A DNA stretch of 64,000 nt from DATAOG01 sp963757395 (GTDB taxonomy: Bacteria > Pseudomonadota > Alphaproteobacteria > Geminicoccales > Geminicoccaceae): positions 62,001-126,000 of the forward strand of contig CAVWRK010000008.1 in assembly GCA_963757395.1 (NCBI GenBank), in the 5' to 3' direction. Under the pieces are notes generated by a model. The model saw only the letters and a program-made list of their open reading frames with translations, made no database searches and was not told where the DNA came from. Positions 8,212 to 18,926 of this stretch are shown piece by piece. Each line of letters starts with the position of its first letter. The first letter of the stretch is position 1. A program made the position numbers and the translations under genes.

Positions 8212-9147
8212 ATGGCGGGTCCCGGCACCAGCGACCGGTTGGTCGCGCCCGTGGCGCATGCCGCGGACGGACTGCCGCGCTCCGGCATCCTGCTGCTGGT
8301 CGCCCTGACCATCACCTGGGGCGTCAACTGGCCGATGATGAAGCTGGCGCTCCAGGGGGTGCAGCCCTGGGCCTTCCGCTCGATGTGCCTGATGGTCGGG
8401 GGCAGCACGCTGCTGCTTCTGACCGGGGCGAGCGGCGGCTCGATCCGCCTGCCGAGCGGGCGTCTGCTGCCGCTGATGCTGGTCTCGGTCTTCAACATCA
8501 CCGCCTGGCATCTGCTCTCGGCCTACGCGCTGATCAACACCGGCTCCGGGCGGGCCGCGATCATCGGCTACACGATGCCGCTCTGGGCGGCGCCGCTCAG
8601 CGTGCTGCTGCTCGGCGCCAGGCTGACGCTGCGCCAGGTGCTGGCGCTGCTGCTCGGGATGGCGGCCCTGGTCCTGCTGATCGGTCAGGATCTGGCCGTG
8701 GTCGGCAGCGCGCCGGTCGGCGCCTTGCTGATGGCTGGGGCCGCGCTCAGCTGGGCGATCGGCACGGTCCTGATCAAGAAGTTCGCCTGGGACGGCATGC
8801 CGGTGATGGCGTTGACCGGCTGGCAGCAGCTGATCGGCGGCCTGCCGATCGTGCTCGGCTGGTGGTTGCTGGAGCCGGTCCCCGACCTCGCCGCGCTCAG
8901 CCTGCCGTCGGCGCTCGGTCTCGCTTACGCCGTGTTCGTCGCCATGATCTTCTGCCACACCGCCTATTTCAAGCTGGTCAGCCTACTGCCTGCGCACGTC
9001 GCCGCGATCAGCGTGCTCGCGGTGCCGGCGGTCGGGGTGATCAGCTCGGCCTGGCTGCTCGGCGAGCCGGTCGGGATCGCGGAGGCGGCGGCCCTGCTGT
9101 TGGTGGTCGGTGGCCTGTTCCTGCTGATCCGCGCCGCCGGGCGCTGA
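8212..9147 (+). CDS. EamA/DMT-family transporter
   Basis: 311 residues with about ten hydrophobic helices in two EamA halves. The first begins SGILLLVALTITWGVNWPMM. The second begins LLMAGAALSWAIGTVLIKKF and contains the usual Trp-Ala-x-Gly pattern. The family exports small metabolites or amino acids; the substrate cannot be told. The ATG at 8212 was chosen because the upstream in-frame extension is Arg-rich and overlaps the DUF1674 gene. It is convergent with the glycosyltransferase gene, three bases apart. Confidence 0.9.
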   Translation: MAGPGTSDRLVAPVAHAADGLPRSGILLLVALTITWGVNWPMMKLALQGVQPWAFRSMCLMVGGSTLLLLTGASGGSIRLPSGRLLPLMLVSVFNITAWHLLSAYALINTGSGRAAIIGYTMPLWAAPLSVLLLGARLTLRQVLALLLGMAALVLLIGQDLAVVGSAPVGALLMAGAALSWAIGTVLIKKFAWDGMPVMALTGWQQLIGGLPIVLGWWLLEPVPDLAALSLPSALGLAYAVFVAMIFCHTAYFKLVSLLPAHVAAISVLAVPAVGVISSAWLLGEPVGIAEAAALLLVVGGLFLLIRAAGR

Positions 9148-9150
9148 GCT

Positions 9151-9963
9151 TCAGCGACCGGAGAAGGTCTCGCGCAGCAGGAAGACCCCGAACAGCGTGT
9201 TGGTGATCAGGTAGCGGCGCCAGAGACGGCGGGGCTCGGACGCGACCCGGAACAGCCATTCCAGGCCGGCGCGGCGCATCCAGAGCGGCGCCTCGGGGAC
9301 GTGGCCGGCGATGATCCCGAACGCCTGCCCGACGCCCACCAGGACCGCGTCGAGATGCGGCCTGTGGGCATGCATCCAGAACTCCTGCTTGGGGCAGCCG
9401 AGGCCGACCAGGACCAGCCGGGCGCCGGAGCTCCGGATGCGCTCGACGACCGCCGGCTCCATCTCCGGCTGCCGCGGCAGCCTGGGCGCCGCCTCGGCGC
9501 CGGCGATCCGGAGCGTCGGCACGCGCGCGCGCAGGGTGGCTTCCAGCTCGGCCATCAGGCCGCGATCGCCGCCGTACAAGTAGACCGCCACGCCGGCCGC
9601 CGCCGCTTCCTCGCACAGTCTCACCGTCAGATCCGGCCCGCGCACCTGCTCGGCATGCGCCAGACCATGGCGGTGGAGCTGCCAGACCAGCGGCAAACCG
9701 TCGCTGACCACCAGCGCGGCGTCCTCGAGCACCTGCCGCAACGCCGGGTCGCGGCGCGCTTCGACCAGCATGTGGACATTGGCGACGCACACCTGGCCAC
9801 CGGCGCCATCCCGGGCTCGCCGGAGGATCTCCCGACTGACGCTCGTCGGGTCACCGACGGTGACCGGCAGACCGATCACCCGGCCCCATTCGAGCCCGCG
9901 CGACGACGACGCCTCGCCCGGCACGGTCATGGCCCCGACTTGTCCCACTGCGCCCCTTCCCAC
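9151..9963 (-). CDS. WecG/TagA/CpsF-family glycosyltransferase
   Basis: 270 residues. The GT26 signatures are present: ANVHMLVEARRDPALRQVL, SDGLPLVW, GPDLTVRLCE, VYLYGGDRG, and the C-terminal LVGLGCPKQEFWMH ... VLVGVGQAFGIIAGHVP ... WMRRAGLEWLFRVASEPRRL. Such enzymes add ManNAcA- or ManNAc-type sugars to lipid-linked precursors of surface polysaccharide at the cytoplasmic face. Start is GTG at 9963 or ATG at 9930; the longer form has GGAAGAG upstream. No other polysaccharide genes are adjacent, so the polymer is unknown. Confidence 0.92.
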   Translation of the reverse strand: MGRGAVGQVGAMTVPGEASSSRGLEWGRVIGLPVTVGDPTSVSREILRRARDGAGGQVCVANVHMLVEARRDPALRQVLEDAALVVSDGLPLVWQLHRHGLAHAEQVRGPDLTVRLCEEAAAAGVAVYLYGGDRGLMAELEATLRARVPTLRIAGAEAAPRLPRQPEMEPAVVERIRSSGARLVLVGLGCPKQEFWMHAHRPHLDAVLVGVGQAFGIIAGHVPEAPLWMRRAGLEWLFRVASEPRRLWRRYLITNTLFGVFLLRETFSGR

Positions 9964-10109
9964 TCCAGATCAAGCTCTTCCAGCAAGCTATATCCGGACG
10001 CGTAATTGTCACGTTAAGCCCCTCGAACTCCTTTCAACCATTTGACGGTGGGCAATCGCCAGGACTTACGGTCAGGGCGATCTTCGGTCGCATCGTTCTG
10101 CGCTGTCAA

Positions 10110-10137
10110 GACCAACGGCCGGCGACCAACGGCCGGC
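10110..10137. repeat. Direct 14-bp tandem duplication
   Basis: GACCAACGGCCGGC occurs twice back to back about 45 bases upstream of the deacetylase gene, in the 218-bp gap between it and the divergent glycosyltransferase gene. It is too short for a named element. It may be a slippage product or a pair of regulator half-sites; nothing else in that gap is recognisable. Confidence 0.6.
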
Positions 10138-10181
10138 GTCATGGCTCGCCCCGGCCGGCAGCCGATGCTAGATCTGATGTC

Positions 10182-11090
10182 ATGCTGCCGGTGGTCCATC
10201 ACCCCGCCTATGTCGCGCCGATGCCGGCGGGCCACCGCTTTCCGATGGCCAAGTTCGGGCGGCTGATGGCGCTCCTGCTCGAGGACGGCGTGGTCACACC
10301 GGCGCAGATCCGGGTTCCGGAGCTGGCGCCGGCGACCTGGCTCGAGCGGGCGCACGCGCGGGCCTACGTCGAGGCCGTGCTGAGCCAGACGCTCGATGCC
10401 GGGGCGGTCCGCCGGATCGGCCTGCCGATCACCGCCGAGGTCGCAAGACGCGCCCGTGCTGCCAACGGCGGCACGCTCCTGACCGCGCGGCTCGCGCTCG
10501 AGCACGGCCTCGCCTGCAATACCGCGGGCGGCAGCCACCACGCCTTCGCCGACCATGGCTCGGGCTTTTGCGTGTTCAACGACGTCGCGGTCGCGGCCCG
10601 CGTGCTGCTCGCCGAGGGCCGGATCGAGCGGGCGCTGGTGGTCGACCTCGACGTCCATCAGGGCGACGGCACCGCGGCGATCTTTCGGGACGAGCCCAGG
10701 GTGTTCACGTTCTCGATCCACTGCCGGACCAACTTCCCCTTGCACAAGGAGGCGAGCGACCTCGATCTGGCGCTCGATGCCGGCCTCGAGGACGACGCTT
10801 ATCTCGCGCTCCTGGCCGGGCATCTGCCCGGGCTGCTGCAGGACGTCCGCCCCGACCTGGTGTTTTACAACGCCGGGGTCGACCCGCATGTCGACGACCA
10901 GCTCGGCCGGTTGGCGCTGACCACTGAAGGTTTGGAGCGGCGCGAGCGCCTGGTGCTCGAGACCTGCCTCGGTGCCGGAGTTCCGGTCGCGGGCGTGGTT
11001 GGCGGCGGCTACGCGCCCGATCTCGAGCAGCTCGCGCGCCTGCATGCGATCCTGCCGCGGGTCGCGAGCGAGCTTTTTCCCCGGTTTTGA
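10182..11090 (+). CDS. Histone-deacetylase-family zinc hydrolase
   Basis: 302 residues. The arginase/deacetylase fold active site is visible: the GGSHHAFADHGSGFCVFND segment (tandem His119/His120), then VVDLDVHQGDGT supplying the zinc ligands Asp155/His159-type, and the closing GGGYAPD loop. Bacterial members (acetoin-utilisation AcuC-like, acetylpolyamine amidohydrolases) remove acyl groups from small molecules or proteins. The short length and wording resemble the HDAC11-like bacterial branch. The substrate is unknown. Confidence 0.92.
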   Translation: MLPVVHHPAYVAPMPAGHRFPMAKFGRLMALLLEDGVVTPAQIRVPELAPATWLERAHARAYVEAVLSQTLDAGAVRRIGLPITAEVARRARAANGGTLLTARLALEHGLACNTAGGSHHAFADHGSGFCVFNDVAVAARVLLAEGRIERALVVDLDVHQGDGTAAIFRDEPRVFTFSIHCRTNFPLHKEASDLDLALDAGLEDDAYLALLAGHLPGLLQDVRPDLVFYNAGVDPHVDDQLGRLALTTEGLERRERLVLETCLGAGVPVAGVVGGGYAPDLEQLARLHAILPRVASELFPRF

Positions 11091-11100
11091 TCGCGCCCGC

Positions 11101-11358
11101 TCACGGCTCGCCGTTGCGACCGGGTCGGGTCGGATCCGCGTCGTGGGCGCGCTCGTCGTAGCCGCGCCGGCTTGAGAAGAACATCAGCGCCATCAGACCC
11201 GCCCCGAGCAGGAAGCTGAGCGCGGCTCCGAGCCCGAGCGCGATCAGGCCTGGCCTGCTGATCTGAGTGTCGCCCACGTCATGCCACATCCAGAGCGCCA
11301 CGGCCGCCGTGGCGGCGAGCAGGCCGAGCGAGATGATCAGGGTCGCGGCATTGCGCAT
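11101..11358 (-). CDS. Small two-helix membrane protein downstream of hutU
   Basis: 85 residues: a first hydrophobic helix (TLIISLGLLAATAAVALWMW), a short loop, a second helix (LIALGLGAALSFLLGAGLMA) and a charged C-terminal tail. It starts 11 bases after the hutU stop on the same strand, so it is probably the last cistron there. No family name is recognised. Confidence 0.7.
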   Translation of the reverse strand: MRNAATLIISLGLLAATAAVALWMWHDVGDTQISRPGLIALGLGAALSFLLGAGLMALMFFSSRRGYDERAHDADPTRPGRNGEP

Positions 11359-11369
11359 GGAGCCGGCCC

Positions 11370-13042
<1,673 letters not shown>

Positions 13043-13099
13043 GGCCCGTGCCCCGGTGTGCAGCAGCTCCGAGCTGGAGGATACACGAAAACCCGGAGG

Positions 13100-13987
13100 T
13101 CACCTCACCCAGCTGAGAAACAGGCCGGCATCGCCGGGGATGCCGCCGGGAAAGTTGAGGATCGTGGCCCGGATCCGATAGCCGGCGGGGTGCAGCACGT
13201 TCTGGTAGTACTCGTACAGCGCGCGCGGCTGGCCGGTCAGGGTCGCGGGCCAGTCCGGGAGGCCATTGTTGATCGCCCGGCCGCCGTCCTGGCAGACCTC
13301 GCTCGGGAAGCGGTAGGCAAGCACGCTGCCCTGCCCGGCGCGGGCGGCGTCGGTACAGCGCTGGATGACAGCGCGGATGTCGTCCGGCCCGAAGCCGCCA
13401 TGGCGCAGGCGCTCGATCTCTTGGCGCCGGCGCTCCTCGGCCGCCGCCCGCTTGTCCAGCATCGCGTGCGTCGTCTGCTCCTCCTCCTGCACGATCAAGG
13501 CCTGCAGCTCGGCCGCCGGCGGCGGGCTCGGCGGCCGCATGCCGACCGCCACCTCGAGCGCCGCCTCCTCGCTCTCCGGCAGGGTCGAGCGCAGAACCCG
13601 CCCTTGGTGCCGTTTCAGGCTCTCGATCAGCGCGTCGGCCGGAGCCTCGCGGACCAGCACGAACAGCGCCGACGTGTCCGGCCGGAGCGCGTCCGCGAGC
13701 TGGCGGCAGAAGCTGCGCTCGAGCCTGCACTCCGGCGTGCCGCAGTCCCCGTCCCGCTCCCGGCCGTGGTGCAGGAGGTGATGGACCAGCTCGTGCCAGA
13801 ACCGGCCGTGCAGCGCGAGCCGGTGGCCGATCGCCTGGCTGAGCTGCAACCGGCCGTCGGTGCCGCGCTGGGCGATGCAGGCGTCCTCGAGCTCGACCAG
13901 ATGCTCGGCCCCGAGGCTGCGCAGCTTGTGCAGGACGTCGGCGGCAGCACTCCGATCGTCGAACGCGACGGCCAGCACCTCGCTCAC
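13100..13987 (-). CDS. DUF1269-related protein with extra C-terminal domain
   Basis: About 295 residues from a GTG at 13987 with GGGAGAAG upstream; a longer start is possible. Residues 1-140 follow the DUF1269 pattern: VLAVAFDDRSAAADVLHKLR, then LVELEDACIAQRGTDGRLQL, and SALFVLVREAP...LKRHQGRVLRSTLPESEEAAL. The usual glycine-rich membrane segment is replaced by a His-rich stretch (HGRFWHELVHHLLHHG), so it should be soluble. A Glu/Arg-rich helix and a further about 90-residue block end in ILNFPGGIPGDAGLFLSWVR. Function is unknown. The C-terminal block looks conserved rather than random, but I cannot name it. Confidence 0.75.
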   Translation of the reverse strand: MSEVLAVAFDDRSAAADVLHKLRSLGAEHLVELEDACIAQRGTDGRLQLSQAIGHRLALHGRFWHELVHHLLHHGRERDGDCGTPECRLERSFCRQLADALRPDTSALFVLVREAPADALIESLKRHQGRVLRSTLPESEEAALEVAVGMRPPSPPPAAELQALIVQEEEQTTHAMLDKRAAAEERRRQEIERLRHGGFGPDDIRAVIQRCTDAARAGQGSVLAYRFPSEVCQDGGRAINNGLPDWPATLTGQPRALYEYYQNVLHPAGYRIRATILNFPGGIPGDAGLFLSWVR

Positions 13988-14089
13988 GGCGGCTTCTCCC
14001 TTCGAGCGCGTGAGCCGTCCGATCCCGGGCGACCCCCACCGGGAATCTGGGCCTTTGCCGCGCGCCATCAAGGCCGGGCTGGCGCGACC

Positions 14090-14638
14090 TCAGAGCCCGG
14101 CGTAGAGGTCGGCAAGCGGGATTTCGAGCGCGCAGCTCTCGAGCCGGAGCGCGGCGTCGCCGATCACGTCCTCGACGGTCCATCTCGCGCCTTGGCGTCG
14201 CCAGAGCTGCACCCGCCGCTCCTGGCTCGCGACCAGGAGGATCTCCTGCACCGACGCCAGCTCGCGGTAGCGGTCGACCTTGACCCCGCGGTCGTGGCGG
14301 ACGGTGCCCGGTGATTCGACCTCGACGACGAGGACCGGCTCGGCGACGTCGCGCTCCTGCTGGCCGACCGGCCGGCAGCTGACCGCGAGATCCGCCTGCA
14401 GATAGGTGTCCGGCCGATCGGGCGTCACGATGCCGGCTTCGACGAACACCTCACAGGGCGGCCGAACACCGGCGCCGATCAGCCTCGCCAGACGACCGGT
14501 GAGCACGCTGTGGCGCGGGCTCGGCGGCGCCATCGCCACACCCGGCCGTCGATCAGCTCGTAGCGGGTAGTCCGTGCCGTCGTCCCAGTCGAGGAACTCG
14601 GCGAGCGACAGCTTGAGATCGTCGGGTTGGGTCGCCAT
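14090..14638 (-). CDS. Uma2-family (DUF820) PD-(D/E)XK endonuclease-like protein with scrambled motif
   Basis: 182 residues. The fold pattern is there: SLAEFLDWDD at the start, VAMAPPSPRHSVLTGRL, PDTYLQADLAVSCRPV, and EPVLVVEVESPGTVRHDRGV with the catalytic-type E.ES and K...Y (KVDRYRELASVQEILLV). The normally invariant R-Y-E-L-I-D-G-R segment is missing in the open frame but is present intact in the next frame. That implies one extra base near 14562-14572 and one missing base near 14531-14546. The pair of indels restores the frame after about nine residues. Uma2 proteins are abundant in some genomes, and their substrate is not established. Confidence 0.8.
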   Translation of the reverse strand: MATQPDDLKLSLAEFLDWDDGTDYPLRADRRPGVAMAPPSPRHSVLTGRLARLIGAGVRPPCEVFVEAGIVTPDRPDTYLQADLAVSCRPVGQQERDVAEPVLVVEVESPGTVRHDRGVKVDRYRELASVQEILLVASQERRVQLWRRQGARWTVEDVIGDAALRLESCALEIPLADLYAGL

Positions 14639-14704
14639 AGCCGCCGCAACTCTACACCCGAGCCGAGCCGCGTTCGGCAAAGTGGCGGCTCGATGACTCG
14701 GTAG

Positions 14705-16793
14705 CTACTCGGCGGCTTCCTTGGCGCCCATGACGATCACCGGCTCCATGCGCAGCAGGTCCTCGGGCGCGATGTGGCAGGCGATCTTGTGGCCCTTGCC
14801 GAACACCCGGATCGGCGGCGCCTCGTCCTCGCAGATCTTTCCGAGCTTGCGCGGGCAGCGGGTCTGGAACGGGCAGCCCGAGGGTGGGTTCATCGCCGAT
14901 GGGATGTCGCCCTCGAGCACGATCTCCTTCTTGTGCACCGAGGTGTCGGCGATCGGGATCGCGGACAGAAGGGCCTCGGTGTAGGGGTGGTAGGGGGGCG
15001 CGAACACCTCGTCGGTCGTGCCCTGCTCGGCGATCGTGCCGAGGTACATCACCACCACCCGGTCGGCGAGGTAGCGGACCAGCGACAGATCGTGGCTGAT
15101 GAAAAGTAGGGTAGTCCGGTTCTCGCGCTGGATCTCCATCAGCAGCTGGCTGACCGCCGCCTGGACCGAGACGTCGAGCGCCGAGACCGGCTCGTCGGCG
15201 ACCACCACCCGGGGATTGCCGGCGAAGGCGCGCGCGATCCCGACCCGCTGCTTCTGGCCGCCCGAGAGCTGGCGCGGCCGCCGGTAGTAGAAGTCGCGCG
15301 GTAGCTTGACGATGTCGAGCAGCCGCATGACCCGCTCGCGCACCTTGTCCGGGTCCTGCTCGACCCCGAACTTGCGGATCACGCGCGCGATCTGGCCGCC
15401 GACCGAATGGCTCGGGTTGAGGGTGTCGAACGGGTTCTGGAAGACCATCTGGAGATGGCTCACGGTCTGGGGCCGCCGCTTTTGCACCGGCACCTGGCCG
15501 AGCTCCTGATTGTCGAGCACGACCTTGCCTTCGGTCGCGGTCTCGAGGCCGAGCAGCACCTTGGCGAGGGTCGACTTGCCGCAGCCGGATTCGCCGACCA
15601 GCGCAACGGTCTCGGCCTCGCGGGCGACGAAGTCGATCTTCTCGTTCGCCTTGACGGTCCGCACCCGCTGGCCCTTGATGATCGCCATCAGGGAGCTGTC
15701 GCGGATCTCGTAGTATTTCTTCAGCTCCTCGACCCGGAGCACGACCGGGCCGCTCTCGGCGGCGGCCCCGGCCTCGGCCGCCTTGGGCCGGATCTTCCAG
15801 TCGATCTCCTGAAAGCGCCGGCAGCGGGTCATGTGGCCGCTCTGGCCGGGCACCGCCTCCATCTTGATGAAGCCGTGATCGCAGGTCCCGGCCTGGAAGA
15901 AGTCGCAGCGCGGCCCGAAGTTGCAGCCGTCCGGGCGCTCGTGCGGCAAGCGGCAGCTGGCCCGGGATCGCGACCAGCGGGCGCGCGTGCTTGTCGGCGC
16001 CGGGCAAGGGGATCGAGTTGAACAGCCCCCTGGTGTAGGGGTGGCGCATCCGGTCGAACACCTCGCCGACCGTGCCGACCTCGACCGCCTCGCCCGAGTA
16101 CATGACCGTGATCCGGTCGCAGGTCTCGAGGATCAGGCCGAGGTTGTGCGAGATGTAGATCATCGAGGTGCCGAAGCGCTCGCTGATCTCCTTGATCAGC
16201 TGGACGATGCCGGCCTCGACCGTGACGTCGAGCGCGGTGGTCGGCTCATCCAGCAGCAGGAGCGCCGGGTTCGAGAGCAGCGCCATGGCGATCACCACCC
16301 GCTGCTGCTGGCCGCCCGAGATCTGGTGCGGGAAGCTCTCCATGATCCGCTTGGGGTCGGGCAGGCGGACGTTGCCCAGCATCTCGCGCGCGCGCTCGTA
16401 GGCCTCCTTGTCCGATGCCCTCTCGTGGAACTTCGGCACCTCGATCAGCTGGTCGGCGATCTTCATCGACGGATTGAGCGAGGCCATCGGCTCCTGGTAG
16501 ACCATCGAGATCTGGGAGCCGCGCAAGCTGCGCAGCTCCTGCTCGCTCATCGCGGTCATGTCGCGGCCCTTGAACTTGATCTCGCCCGACATGACGCGGC
16601 CGTTCTTGCCCATGTACTGCATGATCGCGAGCGCCACGGTCGACTTGCCGCAGCCGGATTCGCCGACGATCCCGACCGCCTCGCCCGGCATGACCGTGAG
16701 GTTGAAGTCGACCACCGCCGGGATCTCGCCCGCGCGCGTGAAATAGGAGATGCAAAGGTCCTTGCACTCCAGGACCGGCGTCTGGTCGCTCAT
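14705..16793 (-). CDS. Dual-domain peptide/opine-type ABC transporter ATPase, one frameshift
   Basis: One gene of about 696 codons carrying two complete ABC ATPases (OppD/DppD-like then OppF/DppF-like). First unit: Walker A GESGCGKST, signature ISGGQQQR, Walker B LLLLDEP, ending in HPYTRGLFNSIPLPG. The frame then breaks within 15945-15952, where one base must be removed to join PGQLPL to PHERPDGCNFGPRC. The second unit has GESGCGKST, LSGGQKQR, VVVADEP and the closing CPFQTRCP cysteine motif. The Cys-rich CNFGPRCDFFQAGTC tail of unit one is the usual oligopeptide_HPY domain. It starts 13 bases after the second permease in a four-gene importer operon. Confidence 0.9.
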
Positions 16794-16806
16794 GGCGGCG
16801 CCTCCC

Positions 16807-17832
16807 TCAGTCGCGCAGACTCATCTCGCGCAGGCCGTCCGCGAGCAGATTGAAGCCCAAAATCAGGCTCGAGACCGACAGCGCCGGTATGATCAGCATG
16901 TAGGAGAACTTGAACAGCATCGCAGTCTTGGCGGATTCCTTGATCATGAGGCCCCAGTCCGGATCGGGCGGCTGCAGGCCGAGGCCGAGGAAGGTCAGCG
17001 TGGTGATCGCGACCGTGGTGTAGCCGAGCCGGAGGCAGGCATCGACGATGATCGGCCCGCGCGCGTTCGGCAAAAGCTCGACGATCATGATGTAGAGCGG
17101 GCTCTCGCCCCGGGTCTGGGCCGCGAACACGTAGTCGCGGGTCTTGATGTCCAAGGTCAGGCCGCGCACGATCCGCATGATCGCCGGCGCTGAGGCGAAG
17201 GTCACCGCGATCACGATGTTGAAGCCCGAGGGGCCCAGATAGTTCAGGACCACGATGAACAGGACCATGACCGGGAACGACAGCAGCACGTTGGCGAAGA
17301 ACGAGATGACCTCGTCCCACCAGCCGGCCAGATAGCCGGCCAGCAGACCGAAGAGCGTGCCGACGATGTAGGCGACCACGGTCGCCGTAACCCCCCAGAC
17401 CAGCACCCGCTGACAGCCCCAGATGTCGCGCGAGAGCATGTCGCGGCCCTTGAAGTCGGTGCCGAGCCAGAAGAAGATGTCCTTCTTCTCGGAGAACGGC
17501 AGCGTGAAGGGCGCGATCGGCTTGTTGGGATCGATCAGCGGCAGGAAGGGTGCCGTGACCGCCATCAGCAGCCAGAACATCACCAGCGTGATGCCGATCA
17601 TGGCGATCCAGGATTCCCGCCAGGCCCGGATCGCGATGATGTAGAGCAGCACGGTCGCCGGGATCGCCGGCAGCAGCACGATGTCGCGGGCGCCGCCGAG
17701 GGCGTGGCCGAACATGACGTGGAGGGTCAGCGGCACCCACATCAGCACCACCAGCACGATCAGGGCGCGCGGCGTCGTCAGCCGCTCCATCAGGGTGGGA
17801 GCGGGCGGGGCGATCGCGATTGCCGTGGCCAT
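16807..17832 (-). CDS. ABC transporter permease, DppC/OppC type
   Basis: 341 residues, membrane-spanning. The N-terminus has extra helices before the OppC-like core, which contains LGTDFKGRDMLSRDIWGCQR and the EAA-loop equivalent around AQTRGESPLYIMIVELLPNA, then LRLGYTTVAITTLTFLGLGL and PDPDWGLMIKE. It pairs with the upstream DppB-type permease to form the channel. The ATPase gene starts 13 bases downstream. Confidence 0.92.
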   Translation of the reverse strand: MATAIAIAPPAPTLMERLTTPRALIVLVVLMWVPLTLHVMFGHALGGARDIVLLPAIPATVLLYIIAIRAWRESWIAMIGITLVMFWLLMAVTAPFLPLIDPNKPIAPFTLPFSEKKDIFFWLGTDFKGRDMLSRDIWGCQRVLVWGVTATVVAYIVGTLFGLLAGYLAGWWDEVISFFANVLLSFPVMVLFIVVLNYLGPSGFNIVIAVTFASAPAIMRIVRGLTLDIKTRDYVFAAQTRGESPLYIMIVELLPNARGPIIVDACLRLGYTTVAITTLTFLGLGLQPPDPDWGLMIKESAKTAMLFKFSYMLIIPALSVSSLILGFNLLADGLREMSLRD

Positions 17833-17845
17833 CTGCTCTGCCTCC

Positions 17846-18796
17846 TCAGGCGAACCGGATGCGCGGGTTCAGGAAGGTGTAGCCGACATCCGAGATGATC
17901 TGCGACAGCACCGCCACGATCACCGCGACCAGGGTGCAGGCCTGGACCACGTAGACGTCGCCGAACAGCGCCGCCTGGAGCAGCAGCTTGCCGAAGCCGT
18001 CATACTCGAAGAACACCTCGACCACGACCACGCCCGAGAGCAGCCAGTTGAGCTGCAGCACGATCACCGTGAACGGCGCGATCAGCGCGTTGCGGAGCGC
18101 GTGCTTCATGATCACGCGCTGGTAGGGGATGCCCTTGAGGACCGCGGTCCGGATGTACTGCGAGGTCATGACCTCGGCCATCGAGGCCCGGGTCATGCGC
18201 GCCACGTAGCCGAAGTCGTAGAGCACCAGCGTCAGCACCGGCAGAACCAGCTCCCTCCAGTTGAAGCCGTTGATCATCGCCGATTTGGCCGGCAGCCAGC
18301 CGAGCCCGAGCGCGAGCACGACGGTCAGGATGATCGCGGTCGCGATCTCGGGGATCGAGGTCGTGATCACCGAGAGGACGGTGATCACCCGGTCCTGCAC
18401 CGAGCCCTCCTTCATGCCCGCGAGCACGCCGGTGATCAGCGAGATCGGGATCATCAGCGCGAACACCCAGAACGCCAGGATGCCCGTGTTGAGCAGCCGG
18501 TCGGCGAGCAGCGGGCCGACCGCGGTGTTCTTCTCGAAGGACTTGCCGAGTTGGCCCCGCAGGACGTCGCCGATCCAGTGCGCGTAGCGCTGGTAAAAGG
18601 GCTCGTCGAGACCCTTCTCGGCCAGCCAGTTGTGGTAGGATTCCTCGGTCAGCGCCGAGACCGCGAAGCCGCCGAGTTCGGCGACCGCGATCTTCTTCTT
18701 GAACTGGTCGGTGTCGAAGATCACGAACAGGATGAACGACGCCACCGCCATGATCAGCACCATCTGGAGCAGACGACGGAGGATCAGCGGCAGCAT
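17846..18796 (-). CDS. ABC transporter permease, DppB/OppB type
   Basis: 316 residues: an N-terminal helix (LILRRLLQMVLIMAVASFIL), a periplasmic loop with GLDEPFYQRYAHWIGDVLRG and QLGKSF, then the permease core with YDFGYVARMTRASMAEVM, the EAA-like segment around RTAVLKGIPYQRVIMKHALR, and a C-terminal SQIISDVGYTFLNPRIRF, the standard DppB end. It lies 14 bases upstream of the partner permease. A hairpin separates it from the binding-protein gene. Confidence 0.93.
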   Translation of the reverse strand: MLPLILRRLLQMVLIMAVASFILFVIFDTDQFKKKIAVAELGGFAVSALTEESYHNWLAEKGLDEPFYQRYAHWIGDVLRGQLGKSFEKNTAVGPLLADRLLNTGILAFWVFALMIPISLITGVLAGMKEGSVQDRVITVLSVITTSIPEIATAIILTVVLALGLGWLPAKSAMINGFNWRELVLPVLTLVLYDFGYVARMTRASMAEVMTSQYIRTAVLKGIPYQRVIMKHALRNALIAPFTVIVLQLNWLLSGVVVVEVFFEYDGFGKLLLQAALFGDVYVVQACTLVAVIVAVLSQIISDVGYTFLNPRIRFA

Positions 18797-18826
18797 GGCG
18801 GGCCTCAGCGTTCTTGGATTTTAGTG

Positions 18827-18868
18827 CCGGGCCGACGCCTCCCGGTGCGGCAGGCGTCGGAGGCCCGG
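18827..18868 (-). terminator. Stem-loop between the substrate-binding protein and permease genes
   Basis: CCGGGC plus CGACGCCT (18827-18840) pairs with AGGCGTCG plus GCCCGG (18852-18868), with a three-base bulge and an 11-base loop. No U-run follows on the minus strand. In ABC operons such a hairpin after the binding-protein gene commonly protects that message or partly stops transcription, giving more binding protein than permease. That role is inferred. Confidence 0.5.
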
Positions 18869-18926
18869 ATCGGGTAAGGCGGCGGCGCGCGCTCCGGGCC
18901 AGAACCCGCAGCGCGCGCCGTGATCA

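Noticed and set aside
10014..11045. Minus-strand open frame of 343 codons opposite the deacetylase gene
   Set aside because: Antisense shadow; the plus-strand zinc-site motifs are decisive.
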